DNA of 20,431 bases from Oscillospiraceae bacterium (GCA_029067025.1 JAIEFH010000300.1:1-20431), one strand, 5' to 3'; positions 1-5,615 are shown, numbered from the stretch's first letter. The notes: generated by a model from the sequence alone, not told the origin. Program-made: numbers and translations.

Positions 1-386
1 GAGCGGCGGGATTTGCCCACGGCGTAGCTCTGGAACAGCTCGCCCACCTGGTAGAACAGCATGACGCCCACGGCCTCGGAGTACTCGCCCAGCACCAGCG
101 CGCCGATGGTGGCCACGCACATGAGGAAGTTCTCGTCAAAGACCTGCCCGTGGCCGATGTTGCGGACGGCCTTCCACAGGATGTCCCAGCCGATGATAAA
201 GTAGGGGATCAGGTACAGCGGCCACAGGGACAGGATGTACCCGGATCCGCCCGTCGCGAGCTCGTCGCCCAGCAGGGGGATATGCACCGGTACCTGGATG
301 TTATCTGGCACCAGAAGAGACACCGCGATCAGCAGCGCCGCCGCCACAATGATGCGCGCCAGCGTCTTTTTTTGCTTCCTTGTCAT
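1..386 (-). CDS. Heavy-metal translocating P-type ATPase, N-terminal part (runs off the left edge)
   Basis: Reading leftwards from an ATG at 386 gives about 128 codons of open frame to the edge. A short basic N-terminus (MTRKQKK) leads into a hydrophobic helix, a second membrane segment (LWPLYLIPYFIIGW) and then FDENFLMCVATIGALVLGEY followed by SEAVGVMLFYQVGELFQSYA, the typical early membrane region of CadA/ZntA-type Zn/Cd/Pb exporters (P1B-type ATPases). There is no N-terminal HMA metal-binding domain; a separate HMA protein is encoded upstream in the same operon. The ribosome site AGAGGTG lies about 8 bases before the start. The phosphorylation and ATP-binding domains lie outside the window, so metal specificity rests on context: a CadC-like repressor and a DCxxC-type HMA protein suggest Zn/Cd/Pb. 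The operon continues past the edge. Confidence 0.9.
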   Translation of the reverse strand, partial: MTRKQKKTLARIIVAAALLIAVSLLVPDNIQVPVHIPLLGDELATGGSGYILSLWPLYLIPYFIIGWDILWKAVRNIGHGQVFDENFLMCVATIGALVLGEYSEAVGVMLFYQVGELFQSYAVGKSRR

Positions 387-409
387 AACGAACACCTCTT
401 TCGTCGGCA

Positions 410-565
410 CAAGCTCCACTCATTCGCTTCTCCCTTCGGGAAAAGCTCATCCGTTCCGCTGCGCCTCCTCTCCCCACAAAGCCAAAGGACGGCTTTGCCG
501 TGGGCGGGCCTATGGCCCGCTTAGGCCTGGGGCGGCTTCGCCGCCTAACGGTGGGGGCCCTGTTT
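410..565. repeat. Hairpin-rich intergenic block, candidate repeat element
   Basis: The 189 bases between the methyltransferase stop and the ATPase start hold several short hairpins: AAAGCC/GGCTTT around 478-501, GCGGGCC/GGCCCGC around 507-522 and GGCGG/CCGCC around 529-545. A purine-rich stretch runs up to the ATPase ribosome site. No credible protein is encoded. The block resembles the dispersed intergenic elements of GC-rich Clostridia; that resemblance is an impression and no second copy is in this window. It could reduce or process the operon transcript between the two genes. Confidence 0.35.
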
Positions 566-575
566 TTCCATTTGA

Positions 576-1271
576 TTATATAGGCTTTTCCAGCACTCCG
601 ATGCCCTCGGGCACCTTGCCCTCCACGACCTCCACCGTCACCTGGGCGGCCGAAGGCTGCCGGGCCGGTCGTTCGCCCGCAGGGCGAATGATGGCCCCAG
701 CGGAGCCGAATGACGGTTCCAAGCCCAGGTTCAAACGCTCCAAAAATTCCCGATAGGTTTCCGGCGTGAAGGCGTGCTCATAGTGGAAGCCCACGCCCTG
801 ATATATCTTAATCATCGTCCCGTACGTCGCCCCCACCTTCCCTTGCAGGTAGGTGGGCAGGATGAGCCGCCCGCCGGGGGCGGTCACCCGCCACAGTTCC
901 CGGACGGCGATTTCCGGCGCGTCCAGCAGGTGGAGTACGTTTCCGGCAATCACCGCGTCAAAGCTGCTGTCTGGGTCGGGCAGGGCGGTCACGTCCCGGA
1001 CGGCAAATTCGATGTTGGTCAGTCCCTTCCGAGCCGCCTTTTTGCGGGCTTGCTTCAGCATGGCCTCCGACTGGTCGGTACACAGCACCGAGCCCGCCCG
1101 CTGCGCCGCCGCCAGGGAGAACTCCCCCGTCCCGGCGGCGCAGTCCAGCACCCGGGCCCCGACAGGCACCAGCTCGGCCACCCGTTTCCGGGCCGCATTG
1201 TTTACCTTGGCGTTGGTAAACTCCGCCAGGTCATACAGCCCCGCCACCTTATCCCAAAACGATTTGCTCAT
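576..1271 (-). CDS. Class I SAM-dependent methyltransferase (UbiE-like) in the metal-resistance operon
   Basis: The 231-aa product has the Rossmann SAM-binding motif I VLDCAAGTGEF near residues 41-51, an acidic motif II in VLCTDQSEAM near 62-71, and motif IV/post-motif DAVIAGNVLHLL near 105-116, so it is a type 11 methyltransferase. The substrate cannot be read from the sequence. It lacks the conserved cysteine set of the arsenite methyltransferase ArsM. Its start overlaps the stop of the HMA gene in an ATGA junction, implying translational coupling and a role linked to metal handling (inference). Near the C-terminus about 25 residues, rich in Pro, Ala and Arg, look inserted between LNLGL and VEVVEGKVPE, and the matching DNA is palindromic (see the repeat at 645-720). 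The start is fixed by the overlap. Family assignment is sure; function is not. Confidence 0.9.
   Translation of the reverse strand: MSKSFWDKVAGLYDLAEFTNAKVNNAARKRVAELVPVGARVLDCAAGTGEFSLAAAQRAGSVLCTDQSEAMLKQARKKAARKGLTNIEFAVRDVTALPDPDSSFDAVIAGNVLHLLDAPEIAVRELWRVTAPGGRLILPTYLQGKVGATYGTMIKIYQGVGFHYEHAFTPETYREFLERLNLGLEPSFGSAGAIIRPAGERPARQPSAAQVTVEVVEGKVPEGIGVLEKPI
645..720. repeat. Palindromic in-frame insert inside the methyltransferase gene
   Basis: Positions 662-697 form an imperfect hairpin built on TTCGCCC-GCA-GGGCGAA (672-688), extended by GGGCC/GGCCC arms. The surrounding block of about 75 bases encodes a low-complexity segment (SAGAIIRPAGERPARQPSAA) that interrupts an otherwise ordinary methyltransferase C-terminus. 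The length is compatible with an in-frame insertion of a small repeat. The boundaries are estimated by eye from where family-like protein sequence stops and resumes. Confidence 0.4.
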
Positions 1272-1480
1272 AACACGATCTCGCAGTCCGGCTCCACCTT
1301 ACGGCAGGCCTTCACCACGTCCTTCATGATGGCGTCCACATCGTCCGCCTCGATGGTCATCTTCTGGGTGAGGAAGCTGACGGTGGCGTCGGTAACGCCG
1401 GGGAGCTTCTTGATGGCGGTTTCCATTTTAGCGGCGCAGTTGGCGCAGTCCAGGTCGATGAGCTTAAAGGTCTTTTTCAT
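1268..1480 (-). CDS. Stand-alone heavy-metal-associated (HMA) domain protein
   Basis: This 70-aa protein is a single ferredoxin-like HMA domain. The metal site is LDCANCAAKME near residues 9-19, with Asp directly before the first Cys of CxxC; that form is usual in Zn/Cd/Pb ATPases, whereas copper chaperones more often have MxCxxC. It probably binds the metal and passes it to, or senses it for, the P-type ATPase encoded two genes downstream, which has no HMA domain of its own. It starts 18 bases after the cadC stop, with AAGGAAG as ribosome site, and overlaps the methyltransferase by four bases. Copper chaperone CopZ is the main alternative, less likely given the DCxxC motif and the neighbours. 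Confidence 0.9.
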   Translation of the reverse strand: MKKTFKLIDLDCANCAAKMETAIKKLPGVTDATVSFLTQKMTIEADDVDAIMKDVVKACRKVEPDCEIVL

Positions 1481-1498
1481 GGTAATGACTTCCTTTCT

Positions 1499-1861
1499 TT
1501 ATTCACAAATATGATCCATGCCTTGGGCGATGATCTTGCGTACATGGTCGTCGGCCAGGGAGTAGAATACCGTCTTTCCGTCCTTGCGGAACTTTACCAG
1601 GCGGCTGTTCTTCAGCACCCGGAGCTGGTGGGACACGGCGGACTGGGTGAGCCCCAGCAGCTGGGCGATGTCGCACACGCACAGCTCCGCCTCAAACAGG
1701 GCGTACAAAATTTTGATCCGGGTGGAGTCGCCGAACACCTTGAACAGCTCCGCCAGGTCGTACAAGGTCTCGTCGTCCGGCATCTCGTCCAGCACCTGCT
1801 CCACCGCGTCCTCGTGGACGCACAGGAAGCCGCAGCGCTCGATCTCGTTGTTGTCTGTCAT
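1499..1861 (-). CDS. cadC: ArsR/SmtB-family metal-sensing repressor, CadC type
   Basis: A 120-aa winged-helix repressor that should release the operator when it binds Zn, Cd or Pb. Two known metal sites are visible. The first is the CadC cysteine site: Cys10 and Cys14 in the N-terminal arm plus Cys61 and Cys63 in ELCVCD. The second is the alpha-5 zinc site of SmtB/CzrA with the exact pattern D104-x-H106-x10-H117-xx-E120. The DNA-recognition helix is around TQSAVSHQLRVL (72-83). The frame is open 12 codons further upstream, but the ATG at 1861 is preferred because GAGAGGGG sits 9 bases before it and the extension would lie in the operator. It is the first gene of the operon and almost certainly autoregulated. 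Confidence 0.93.
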   Translation of the reverse strand: MTDNNEIERCGFLCVHEDAVEQVLDEMPDDETLYDLAELFKVFGDSTRIKILYALFEAELCVCDIAQLLGLTQSAVSHQLRVLKNSRLVKFRKDGKTVFYSLADDHVRKIIAQGMDHICE

Positions 1862-1887
1862 AGGTAAGCCCCTCTCAAAAAACAAAC

Positions 1888-1907
1888 ATATGAACATCTG
1901 CTCATAT
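1888..1907. promoter_or_regulatory. CadC operator (inverted repeat)
   Basis: Arms ATATGAACA and TGCTCATAT are separated by TC and match at 8 of 9 positions, the size and AT-rich type of ArsR/SmtB operators. The site touches the -10 box of the cadC promoter (1906-1911) and covers the region just downstream, so bound repressor would block transcription. Confidence 0.75.
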
Positions 1908-1934
1908 ATTAGCGCGAAGTAAATGCTTTGTCAA
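1906..1934 (-). promoter_or_regulatory. Sigma-A promoter of the cadC operon
   Basis: On the minus strand a perfect -35 TTGACA (1934-1929) is followed after 17 bases by TAATAT (1911-1906). The near-consensus match and the overlap with the operator fit a strong, repressed metal-inducible promoter. Confidence 0.8.
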
Positions 1935-1975
1935 GGGGGGCAGAAAAATTTTCCCACTCTTTTTTGAAAAAACCC

Positions 1976-2020
1976 TTTACAAATGGGGTAAGCTATGCTA
2001 TGTTATTAACAGTAATTATT
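1976..2020 (+). promoter_or_regulatory. Candidate promoter and PerR-like control site of perR
   Basis: TTTACA (1976-1981) and TATGTT (1999-2004) are 17 bases apart and lie upstream of the perR start at 2052. The following AT-rich stretch TTATTAACAGTAATTATT (2003-2020) loosely resembles the PerR/Fur inverted repeat, with ATTA/TAAT arms around ACAG, but is not a clean match. Autoregulation is therefore a suggestion only. Confidence 0.45.
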
Positions 2021-2051
2021 CCTATTAGCAAAAAGGTCAAAGGGGAACATC

Positions 2052-2459
2052 ATGAACAACGTCCGACAGAGTAAAAAGAGGGACGCAATGCTTGCCCTGC
2101 TCCGGCAGACCACCTGCCATCCATCGGCGGATTGGGTCTACCGGGAGATGAAAGCGGAGTACCCCGACCTGAGTCTGGGCACCGTCTATCGGAACTTGAA
2201 CCACCTGTGTGAGCGCGGGCTCATCCAGCGGGTGGGGGCGGTGAATGGCCAGGAGCGCTATGACGGGGTGGTTGCGCCCCATTCCCACTTTATTTGCAAG
2301 CGCTGCGGCGCCATTGTGGATCTGCCCGAGCACTCGCCCGGGCAGGACTACCTGAACGCCGTGGGCGTGCAATATGGATTCCAGGCGGAGGGCTGTGAGT
2401 TCATCGTCCGCGGCGTGTGCCGGGGATGCCTGGATGAACAGGCTGACGCCCAAAATTAA
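2052..2459 (+). CDS. perR: Fur-family peroxide regulator, PerR-like
   Basis: The 135-aa protein has an N-terminal winged helix (recognition region LGTVYRNLNHL, 42-52) and a C-terminal dimer/metal domain. All five ligands of the PerR regulatory metal site have counterparts: His23, Asp71, His77, His79 and Asp90 (His37, Asp85, His91, His93, Asp104 of the Bacillus protein). The structural zinc site is complete with CKRC (82-85) and CRGC (123-126). In PerR, peroxide oxidises the Fe-bound histidines and lifts repression. The N-terminus is somewhat shorter than usual. The ribosome site AGGGG is 6 bases before the ATG. The reverse rubrerythrin gene starts 18 bases after its stop, the arrangement expected for PerR and its target. 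Fur or Zur are alternatives; the Asp at position 71 and the neighbour favour PerR. Confidence 0.85.
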   Translation: MNNVRQSKKRDAMLALLRQTTCHPSADWVYREMKAEYPDLSLGTVYRNLNHLCERGLIQRVGAVNGQERYDGVVAPHSHFICKRCGAIVDLPEHSPGQDYLNAVGVQYGFQAEGCEFIVRGVCRGCLDEQADAQN

Positions 2460-2477
2460 CATTGGAGGGAAATTATC

Positions 2478-3065
2478 ATGAAAAAATGGATCTGCCCTGT
2501 GTGTGGTTACGTCTACGAAGGCGAGAATCCCCCCGCCGAGTGCCCCGTGTGCCATGTCTCCGGCGAGAAGTTCACCGAGCAGGTGGGCGAGATGAAGCTG
2601 GCCGCCGAGCATGAGTACGGCATCTACGCCAAGACCGTGAAGAACAACCCCGACATCAGCGAGGAGGACAAGAAGTATATCTTCGAGCAGCTGATGGCCA
2701 ACTTCAACGGCGAGTGCGGCGAGGTCGGTATGTACCTGTGCATGGCCCGCATCGCCCACCGTCAGGGCTATCCCGAGGTCGGCCTGTACTGGGAGAAGGC
2801 CGCCTGGGAGGAGGCCGAGCACGCCGCCAAGTTTGCCGAGATGCTGGGCGAGGATTTGGAGCCCAACATGACCGCCGACACCGCCAAGAACCTGGCCTGG
2901 CGCGTGGACTGCGAGTTCGGCGCCACCAAGGGCAAGTTTGACCTGGCCGCCTGCGCCAAGAAGAACAACCTGGACGCCATTCATGACACCGTCCACGAGA
3001 TGGCGAAGGATGAGGCCCGCCACGGCCGCGCCCTGAAGGGCCTGCTGGATCGGTACTTCAAGTAA
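2478..3065 (+). CDS. Reverse rubrerythrin (NADH peroxidase-type)
   Basis: The 195-aa protein has its rubredoxin-like domain first (CPVCGYVYEG with Cys6 and Cys9, then CPVC with Cys22 and Cys25) and the ferritin-like diiron four-helix domain second (EQLMANFNGECGEVGMYL, then AAWEEAEHAAKF, and EMAKDEARHG near the end). This reversed order defines the revRbr group, which reduces hydrogen peroxide, and indirectly oxygen, with electrons from NADH through a reductase in anaerobic clostridia. It lies 18 bases behind the PerR-like gene with a good ribosome site (TTGGAGGG) and is followed by two hairpins, so it is probably the last gene of a two-gene peroxide-response operon. A second rubrerythrin with the classical order lies at 9863. 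Confidence 0.95.
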   Translation: MKKWICPVCGYVYEGENPPAECPVCHVSGEKFTEQVGEMKLAAEHEYGIYAKTVKNNPDISEEDKKYIFEQLMANFNGECGEVGMYLCMARIAHRQGYPEVGLYWEKAAWEEAEHAAKFAEMLGEDLEPNMTADTAKNLAWRVDCEFGATKGKFDLAACAKKNNLDAIHDTVHEMAKDEARHGRALKGLLDRYFK

Positions 3066-3095
3066 TCCGAGTATACTACGATTTCCACACTTTTT

Positions 3096-3123
3096 GAAGG
3101 GAACGGGGAAACCCGTTCCCTTC
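3096..3123 (+). terminator. Hairpin after reverse rubrerythrin
   Basis: GAAGGGAACGGG and CCCGTTCCCTTC form a perfect 12-base stem around GAAA, about 30 bases after the stop. Only a short T run follows, so it may act as a weak terminator or protect the transcript 3' end ahead of the second hairpin. Confidence 0.7.
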
Positions 3124-3140
3124 TTTGCTTGGGATATGGA

Positions 3141-3187
3141 AGCGGAGAGGGACGGCACATTGGCGTGCCGCCCCTCTCCGCTTTTTT
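3141..3187 (+). terminator. Strong Rho-independent terminator
   Basis: AGCGGAGAGGG (3141-3151) pairs perfectly with CCCTCTCCGCT (3172-3182), with a further inner stem CGGCAC/GTGCCG, and is followed by a run of Ts to 3187. It closes the perR-rubrerythrin operon. Confidence 0.85.
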
Positions 3188-3232
3188 GACAAAACATAAT
3201 CCTGGGCATCTCTCCCAATCACTATACATTTC

Positions 3233-3316
3233 TAGTTATATTATTAAGTGATAGTTATAACAATATCTAATAATATTATATCTTGTGCTGTTATGCCAAG
3301 CTATAATTGATTATAG
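3233..3316 (+). promoter_or_regulatory. AT-rich control region of the RHH gene with direct repeats and a palindrome
   Basis: In a sharply AT-rich stretch there are two copies of TAGTTATA (3233-3240 and 3252-3259, period 19), an ATAATATTAT palindrome (3270-3279) and a perfect palindrome CTATAAT-TG-ATTATAG (3301-3316). A consensus -10 box TATAAT (3302-3307) is part of that last palindrome; no good -35 was found. The layout suggests repression by a small DNA-binding protein, possibly the adjacent RHH protein itself. Confidence 0.55.
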
Positions 3317-3334
3317 ATTGAGAGGTATAGTGAT

Positions 3335-3517
3335 ATGAAAAGTGAACCCTTAAAAATAAAGCGGCGCGGCGAGGACGGGCACAAGGTCATTACCGTGCGG
3401 ATTCGGGAGGATACCCTGGATGCTTTGGACAAAATCGCGGCGGAAACAAACCGCTCACGCAATGAGCTGATCAACATCATTCTGAGCCACGGAGTTCAAA
3501 ACCTGGAGATTGAGTAG
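3335..3517 (+). CDS. Small ribbon-helix-helix (Arc/CopG-like) DNA-binding protein
   Basis: The 60-aa protein has a basic N-terminal arm (KIKRRGEDGHK), a strand KVITVRI (18-24) that would sit in the DNA major groove, then helix A (REDTLDALDKIAAET) and, after the turn NRSRNELI, helix B, the standard RHH layout. The ribosome site AGAGG is 9 bases before the ATG. No toxin-like partner follows; the next gene is on the other strand, so it is a solo regulator rather than an evident antitoxin. Its targets are unknown; the palindromes just upstream are the best candidates (inference). Confidence 0.8.
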   Translation: MKSEPLKIKRRGEDGHKVITVRIREDTLDALDKIAAETNRSRNELINIILSHGVQNLEIE

Positions 3518-3528
3518 CGGACAGGAAG

Positions 3529-3542
3529 AAAACCATGGTTTT
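3529..3542. repeat. Perfect 14-base palindrome between convergent genes
   Basis: AAAACCATGGTTTT lies between the ends of the RHH gene and the DUF6512-like gene. It has no loop and is short, so it may be a protein site or a weak bidirectional transcription end. Confidence 0.3.
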
Positions 3543-3576
3543 GGGGAATGGGGCAGGGGAACCGAGCCTGCGGCGA

Positions 3577-4101
3577 TTACACCGGTATGGTCAAAAATGT
3601 GCGCAGCGCGTCGCCCATGTCCGCGAACAGAGCCCCCGCCGGGGGGAAGAAGGTAAACCACACGATGAGCACACCCAGCACAGCGGTGAGGACAAGGGTG
3701 GCTTTGTCCGTCCCCGGCCACTCGCACAGCGGCCACAGCACCCGGGGCAACAGAAAGCCCACCGCCATCAGGACGAAGTACAGCGCCAGATCCACATACA
3801 GGCTCTCCCCCCGCAGGGACACGTGGTAGAGGTACCCGATGCCCAGCATCATGGCGCAGACCGCCAGCGTGCTCAGCAGCCAGGGCGTGCGCCCGATCCC
3901 CTTGTCGCCCCGGGTGATCAGCAGAGACGTCCCCAGCAGGGGGAAGTAGAGGATCTTGACGTGTTCCCATATGCTCTCCCTCGCCGGGGAGACCAGGGCC
4001 GTCACTGGGTTGGGGAACCAGTGGAACAGGAAGTGGAGCAGTACTCCGGCCGCCGCCGCAATCAGATAGTAGAAGATCAGTTTTTTGGTTGATTTTTCCA
4101 T
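3577..4101 (-). CDS. DUF6512-like integral membrane protein
   Basis: The 174-aa protein has about five predicted membrane helices (roughly residues 8-29, 49-64, 71-92, 100-122 and 132-153). The motif ESIWEHVKILYFPLL (42-56), after a first helix ending in FHWFPN, is what I recognise as typical of the uncharacterised DUF6512 family; function is unknown. The frame is open 67 codons further upstream, but the ATG at 4101 is chosen because GAGGTG lies 7 bases before it and the upstream extension is not membrane-protein-like. It is a single gene, convergent with the RHH gene. No clear promoter was found. Confidence 0.75.
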   Translation of the reverse strand: MEKSTKKLIFYYLIAAAAGVLLHFLFHWFPNPVTALVSPARESIWEHVKILYFPLLGTSLLITRGDKGIGRTPWLLSTLAVCAMMLGIGYLYHVSLRGESLYVDLALYFVLMAVGFLLPRVLWPLCEWPGTDKATLVLTAVLGVLIVWFTFFPPAGALFADMGDALRTFLTIPV

Positions 4102-4439
4102 AAACACACCTCGCTTTTTGATACAAGGTATGAAGAAGACGGGGCAGACTATGTTTAAAGCAAATGGGATTTTTTTGCGTGTTTTGTCGAAATTTGTCCA
4201 AATATGACCTGCGGCCCCCAAATTTACCGGAATAAAATCGGGAGCGCCTTTCGAACAACGAAAGCAATCTGCCGCTCTGCCAACCCCGCCTGACTTTGCC
4301 ACGGTGAAAATCCGTCCCGCCCGCCCATATTAAACAGGCGGACATCCGCAAGTTTCAAGAAGGCGGTTTATCAGTGCATTTCCGCCCCATCGGGGCGGAA
4401 ATGTGAACAGTAAGCCGCCAATCTCCAAGAAGGCGGTGA
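4102..4439. other. Intergenic region between DUF6512-like gene and spoIVB
   Basis: This 338-base gap separates two divergent genes and encodes no credible protein. It contains a perfect 12-base-stem hairpin at 4377-4403 (CATTTCCGCCCC, loop ATC, GGGGCGGAAATG) without a T run. The direct repeat CAAGAAGGCGGT occurs at 4356-4367 and 4426-4437, the second copy supplying the spoIVB ribosome site. TGAAAA (4305-4310) and CATATTA (4326-4332) are a weak sigma-G-like pair with a slightly short 15-base spacer, which would fit forespore expression of spoIVB. Confidence 0.5.
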
Positions 4440-5489
4440 ATGGATTTGAATGAAGAAGCCAGACCATTTATGGGAGCGGCGGTCCTGCGGGGGCTGGGGC
4501 TGCTGCTGGCGGCGATGCTGACCATGTGGGCCACGACGACCGCGGTGTTTGCCAGCGCGCCCACAGTGATCCCGGTGGGCAGGGCCGTGGGCATCAAGCT
4601 CTTTTCCGACGGCGTGGTGGTGGTGGGCACCTCCGACATCACCACCGAGGACGGCAATGTGAACCCCGCCAAGGCCTGCGGGCTGAAAGAGGGGGACATC
4701 ATCACCCACATCAACGCCACGGAGGTGGACACCATCGAGGAAGTGTCCGCCCTGCTCCAGGAGCTGGAGGGCGAGACCATGAGCATTCGGGCCATCCGGA
4801 ACGACAAGCAGGTGCAGCTCACCGCCACGGCGGCGCTGTGCTCCGCTGACGGAGCCTATAAGCTGGGTGCCTGGATCCGGGACTCCATGGCGGGCATCGG
4901 CACGGTGACCTTCTATTGCCCGGACACCGGGGCCTTTGGGGCCCTGGGCCATGGCATCAATGACGCGGACACGGCGCTGCTCATGCCGCTGGAGAGCGGA
5001 TCCATCCTGCCCGCCACTGTGGCGGGGGTGGAGAAGGGCAAGTCGGGGGATCCGGGACAGCTTCAGGGGGTGTTTGACACCTCGTCCACCTTGGGCCTGC
5101 TCAGCGCCAATACCGACGGCGGCGTGTTCGGCATGATGGCGGACAGCGGCTGGGTGGAGGGCACGCCGGTGGAGGTGGCCCAGCGGGATGAGGTAAAGCC
5201 CGGGGAGGCGTCCATCCTCTGCAACATCTCCGGTGACCGGGTGGATCAATATACCATTGAGATTTCCAAAGTATTCCCCGAGCGGGCAGACGACTGCCGG
5301 GACTATCTCATCAAGGTCACCGACCAGCGCCTGCTGGACGCCACCGGCGGCATTGTCCAGGGGATGAGCGGCAGCCCCATTCTGCAAAACGGAAAGATCG
5401 TGGGGGCGGTGACCCACGTCCTGGTGGATGACCCCACCAGCGGCTACGGCATCTATGTGGGCCGGATGCTCCGGCAGTGCCAGGACTGA
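4440..5489 (+). CDS. spoIVB: SpoIVB serine peptidase (stage IV sporulation protein B)
   Basis: SpoIVB is secreted from the forespore into the space between forespore and mother cell and cleaves SpoIVFA, releasing the SpoIVFB protease that activates sigma-K. The 349-aa product has an N-terminal membrane anchor (about residues 15-39), a PDZ domain (about 50-128, with GLKEGDIITHINATEV) and an S55 peptidase domain. The triad can be placed by motif: His171 in GALGHGINDADT, Asp295 in KVTDQRLL and Ser310 in VQGMSGSPI, followed by AVTHVLVDDPTSGYG. Length is somewhat below the Bacillus protein (about 425 aa). It lies directly upstream of spo0A, the order conserved across endospore formers. The start has a modest ribosome site (GAAGG). 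Confidence 0.97.
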   Translation: MDLNEEARPFMGAAVLRGLGLLLAAMLTMWATTTAVFASAPTVIPVGRAVGIKLFSDGVVVVGTSDITTEDGNVNPAKACGLKEGDIITHINATEVDTIEEVSALLQELEGETMSIRAIRNDKQVQLTATAALCSADGAYKLGAWIRDSMAGIGTVTFYCPDTGAFGALGHGINDADTALLMPLESGSILPATVAGVEKGKSGDPGQLQGVFDTSSTLGLLSANTDGGVFGMMADSGWVEGTPVEVAQRDEVKPGEASILCNISGDRVDQYTIEISKVFPERADDCRDYLIKVTDQRLLDATGGIVQGMSGSPILQNGKIVGAVTHVLVDDPTSGYGIYVGRMLRQCQD

Positions 5490-5537
5490 CGGGAATTTCC
5501 AATTTTCGCGGGGCCGCGGCCCAGCCCGGTTCGTGAA

Positions 5538-5556
5538 TTCGACAAGGGGTGTCGAA
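5538..5556. promoter_or_regulatory. Two head-to-head 0A boxes upstream of spo0A
   Basis: TTCGACA (5538-5544) and TGTCGAA (5550-5556) are both perfect matches to the Spo0A box TGTCGAA, in opposite orientation and separated by five bases. They sit about 130 bases before the spo0A start, so they most likely mediate autoregulation by Spo0A~P. Confidence 0.8.
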
Positions 5557-5586
5557 GAAAACTTTGATAAAAAGTGGAAAACTTCC

Positions 5587-5615
5587 TTGCCATCTGGGGG
5601 AATCTGTGGTATTTT
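5587..5615 (+). promoter_or_regulatory. Candidate sigma-A promoter of spo0A
   Basis: TTGCCA (5587-5592) and TATTTT (5610-5615) are spaced by 17 bases, downstream of the 0A boxes, leaving a leader of about 60 bases. The -10 is weak. A sigma-H promoter was not evident. Confidence 0.5.

Noticed and set aside
387..575. NiCo (czcD-type) riboswitch before the metal ATPase
   Set aside because: The hairpins do not form the four-way junction with the conserved G-rich bulges, and the region is internal to an operon already controlled by CadC.
2037..3218. 393-codon minus-strand frame opposite perR and the rubrerythrin
   Set aside because: It is the mirror of two well-recognised plus-strand genes; the product is low-complexity and matches no family. 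Long antisense frames are expected in GC-rich coding DNA.
3335..3517. RHH gene as antitoxin of a toxin-antitoxin pair
   Set aside because: No toxin-like gene follows on the same strand; the neighbour is a convergent multi-helix membrane protein.
4240..4300. Minus-strand stretch with a tRNA D-arm-like string (GGTTGGCAGAGCGGCAGATT)
   Set aside because: No acceptor stem, anticodon arm or T-arm could be paired around it, so it is not a tRNA.
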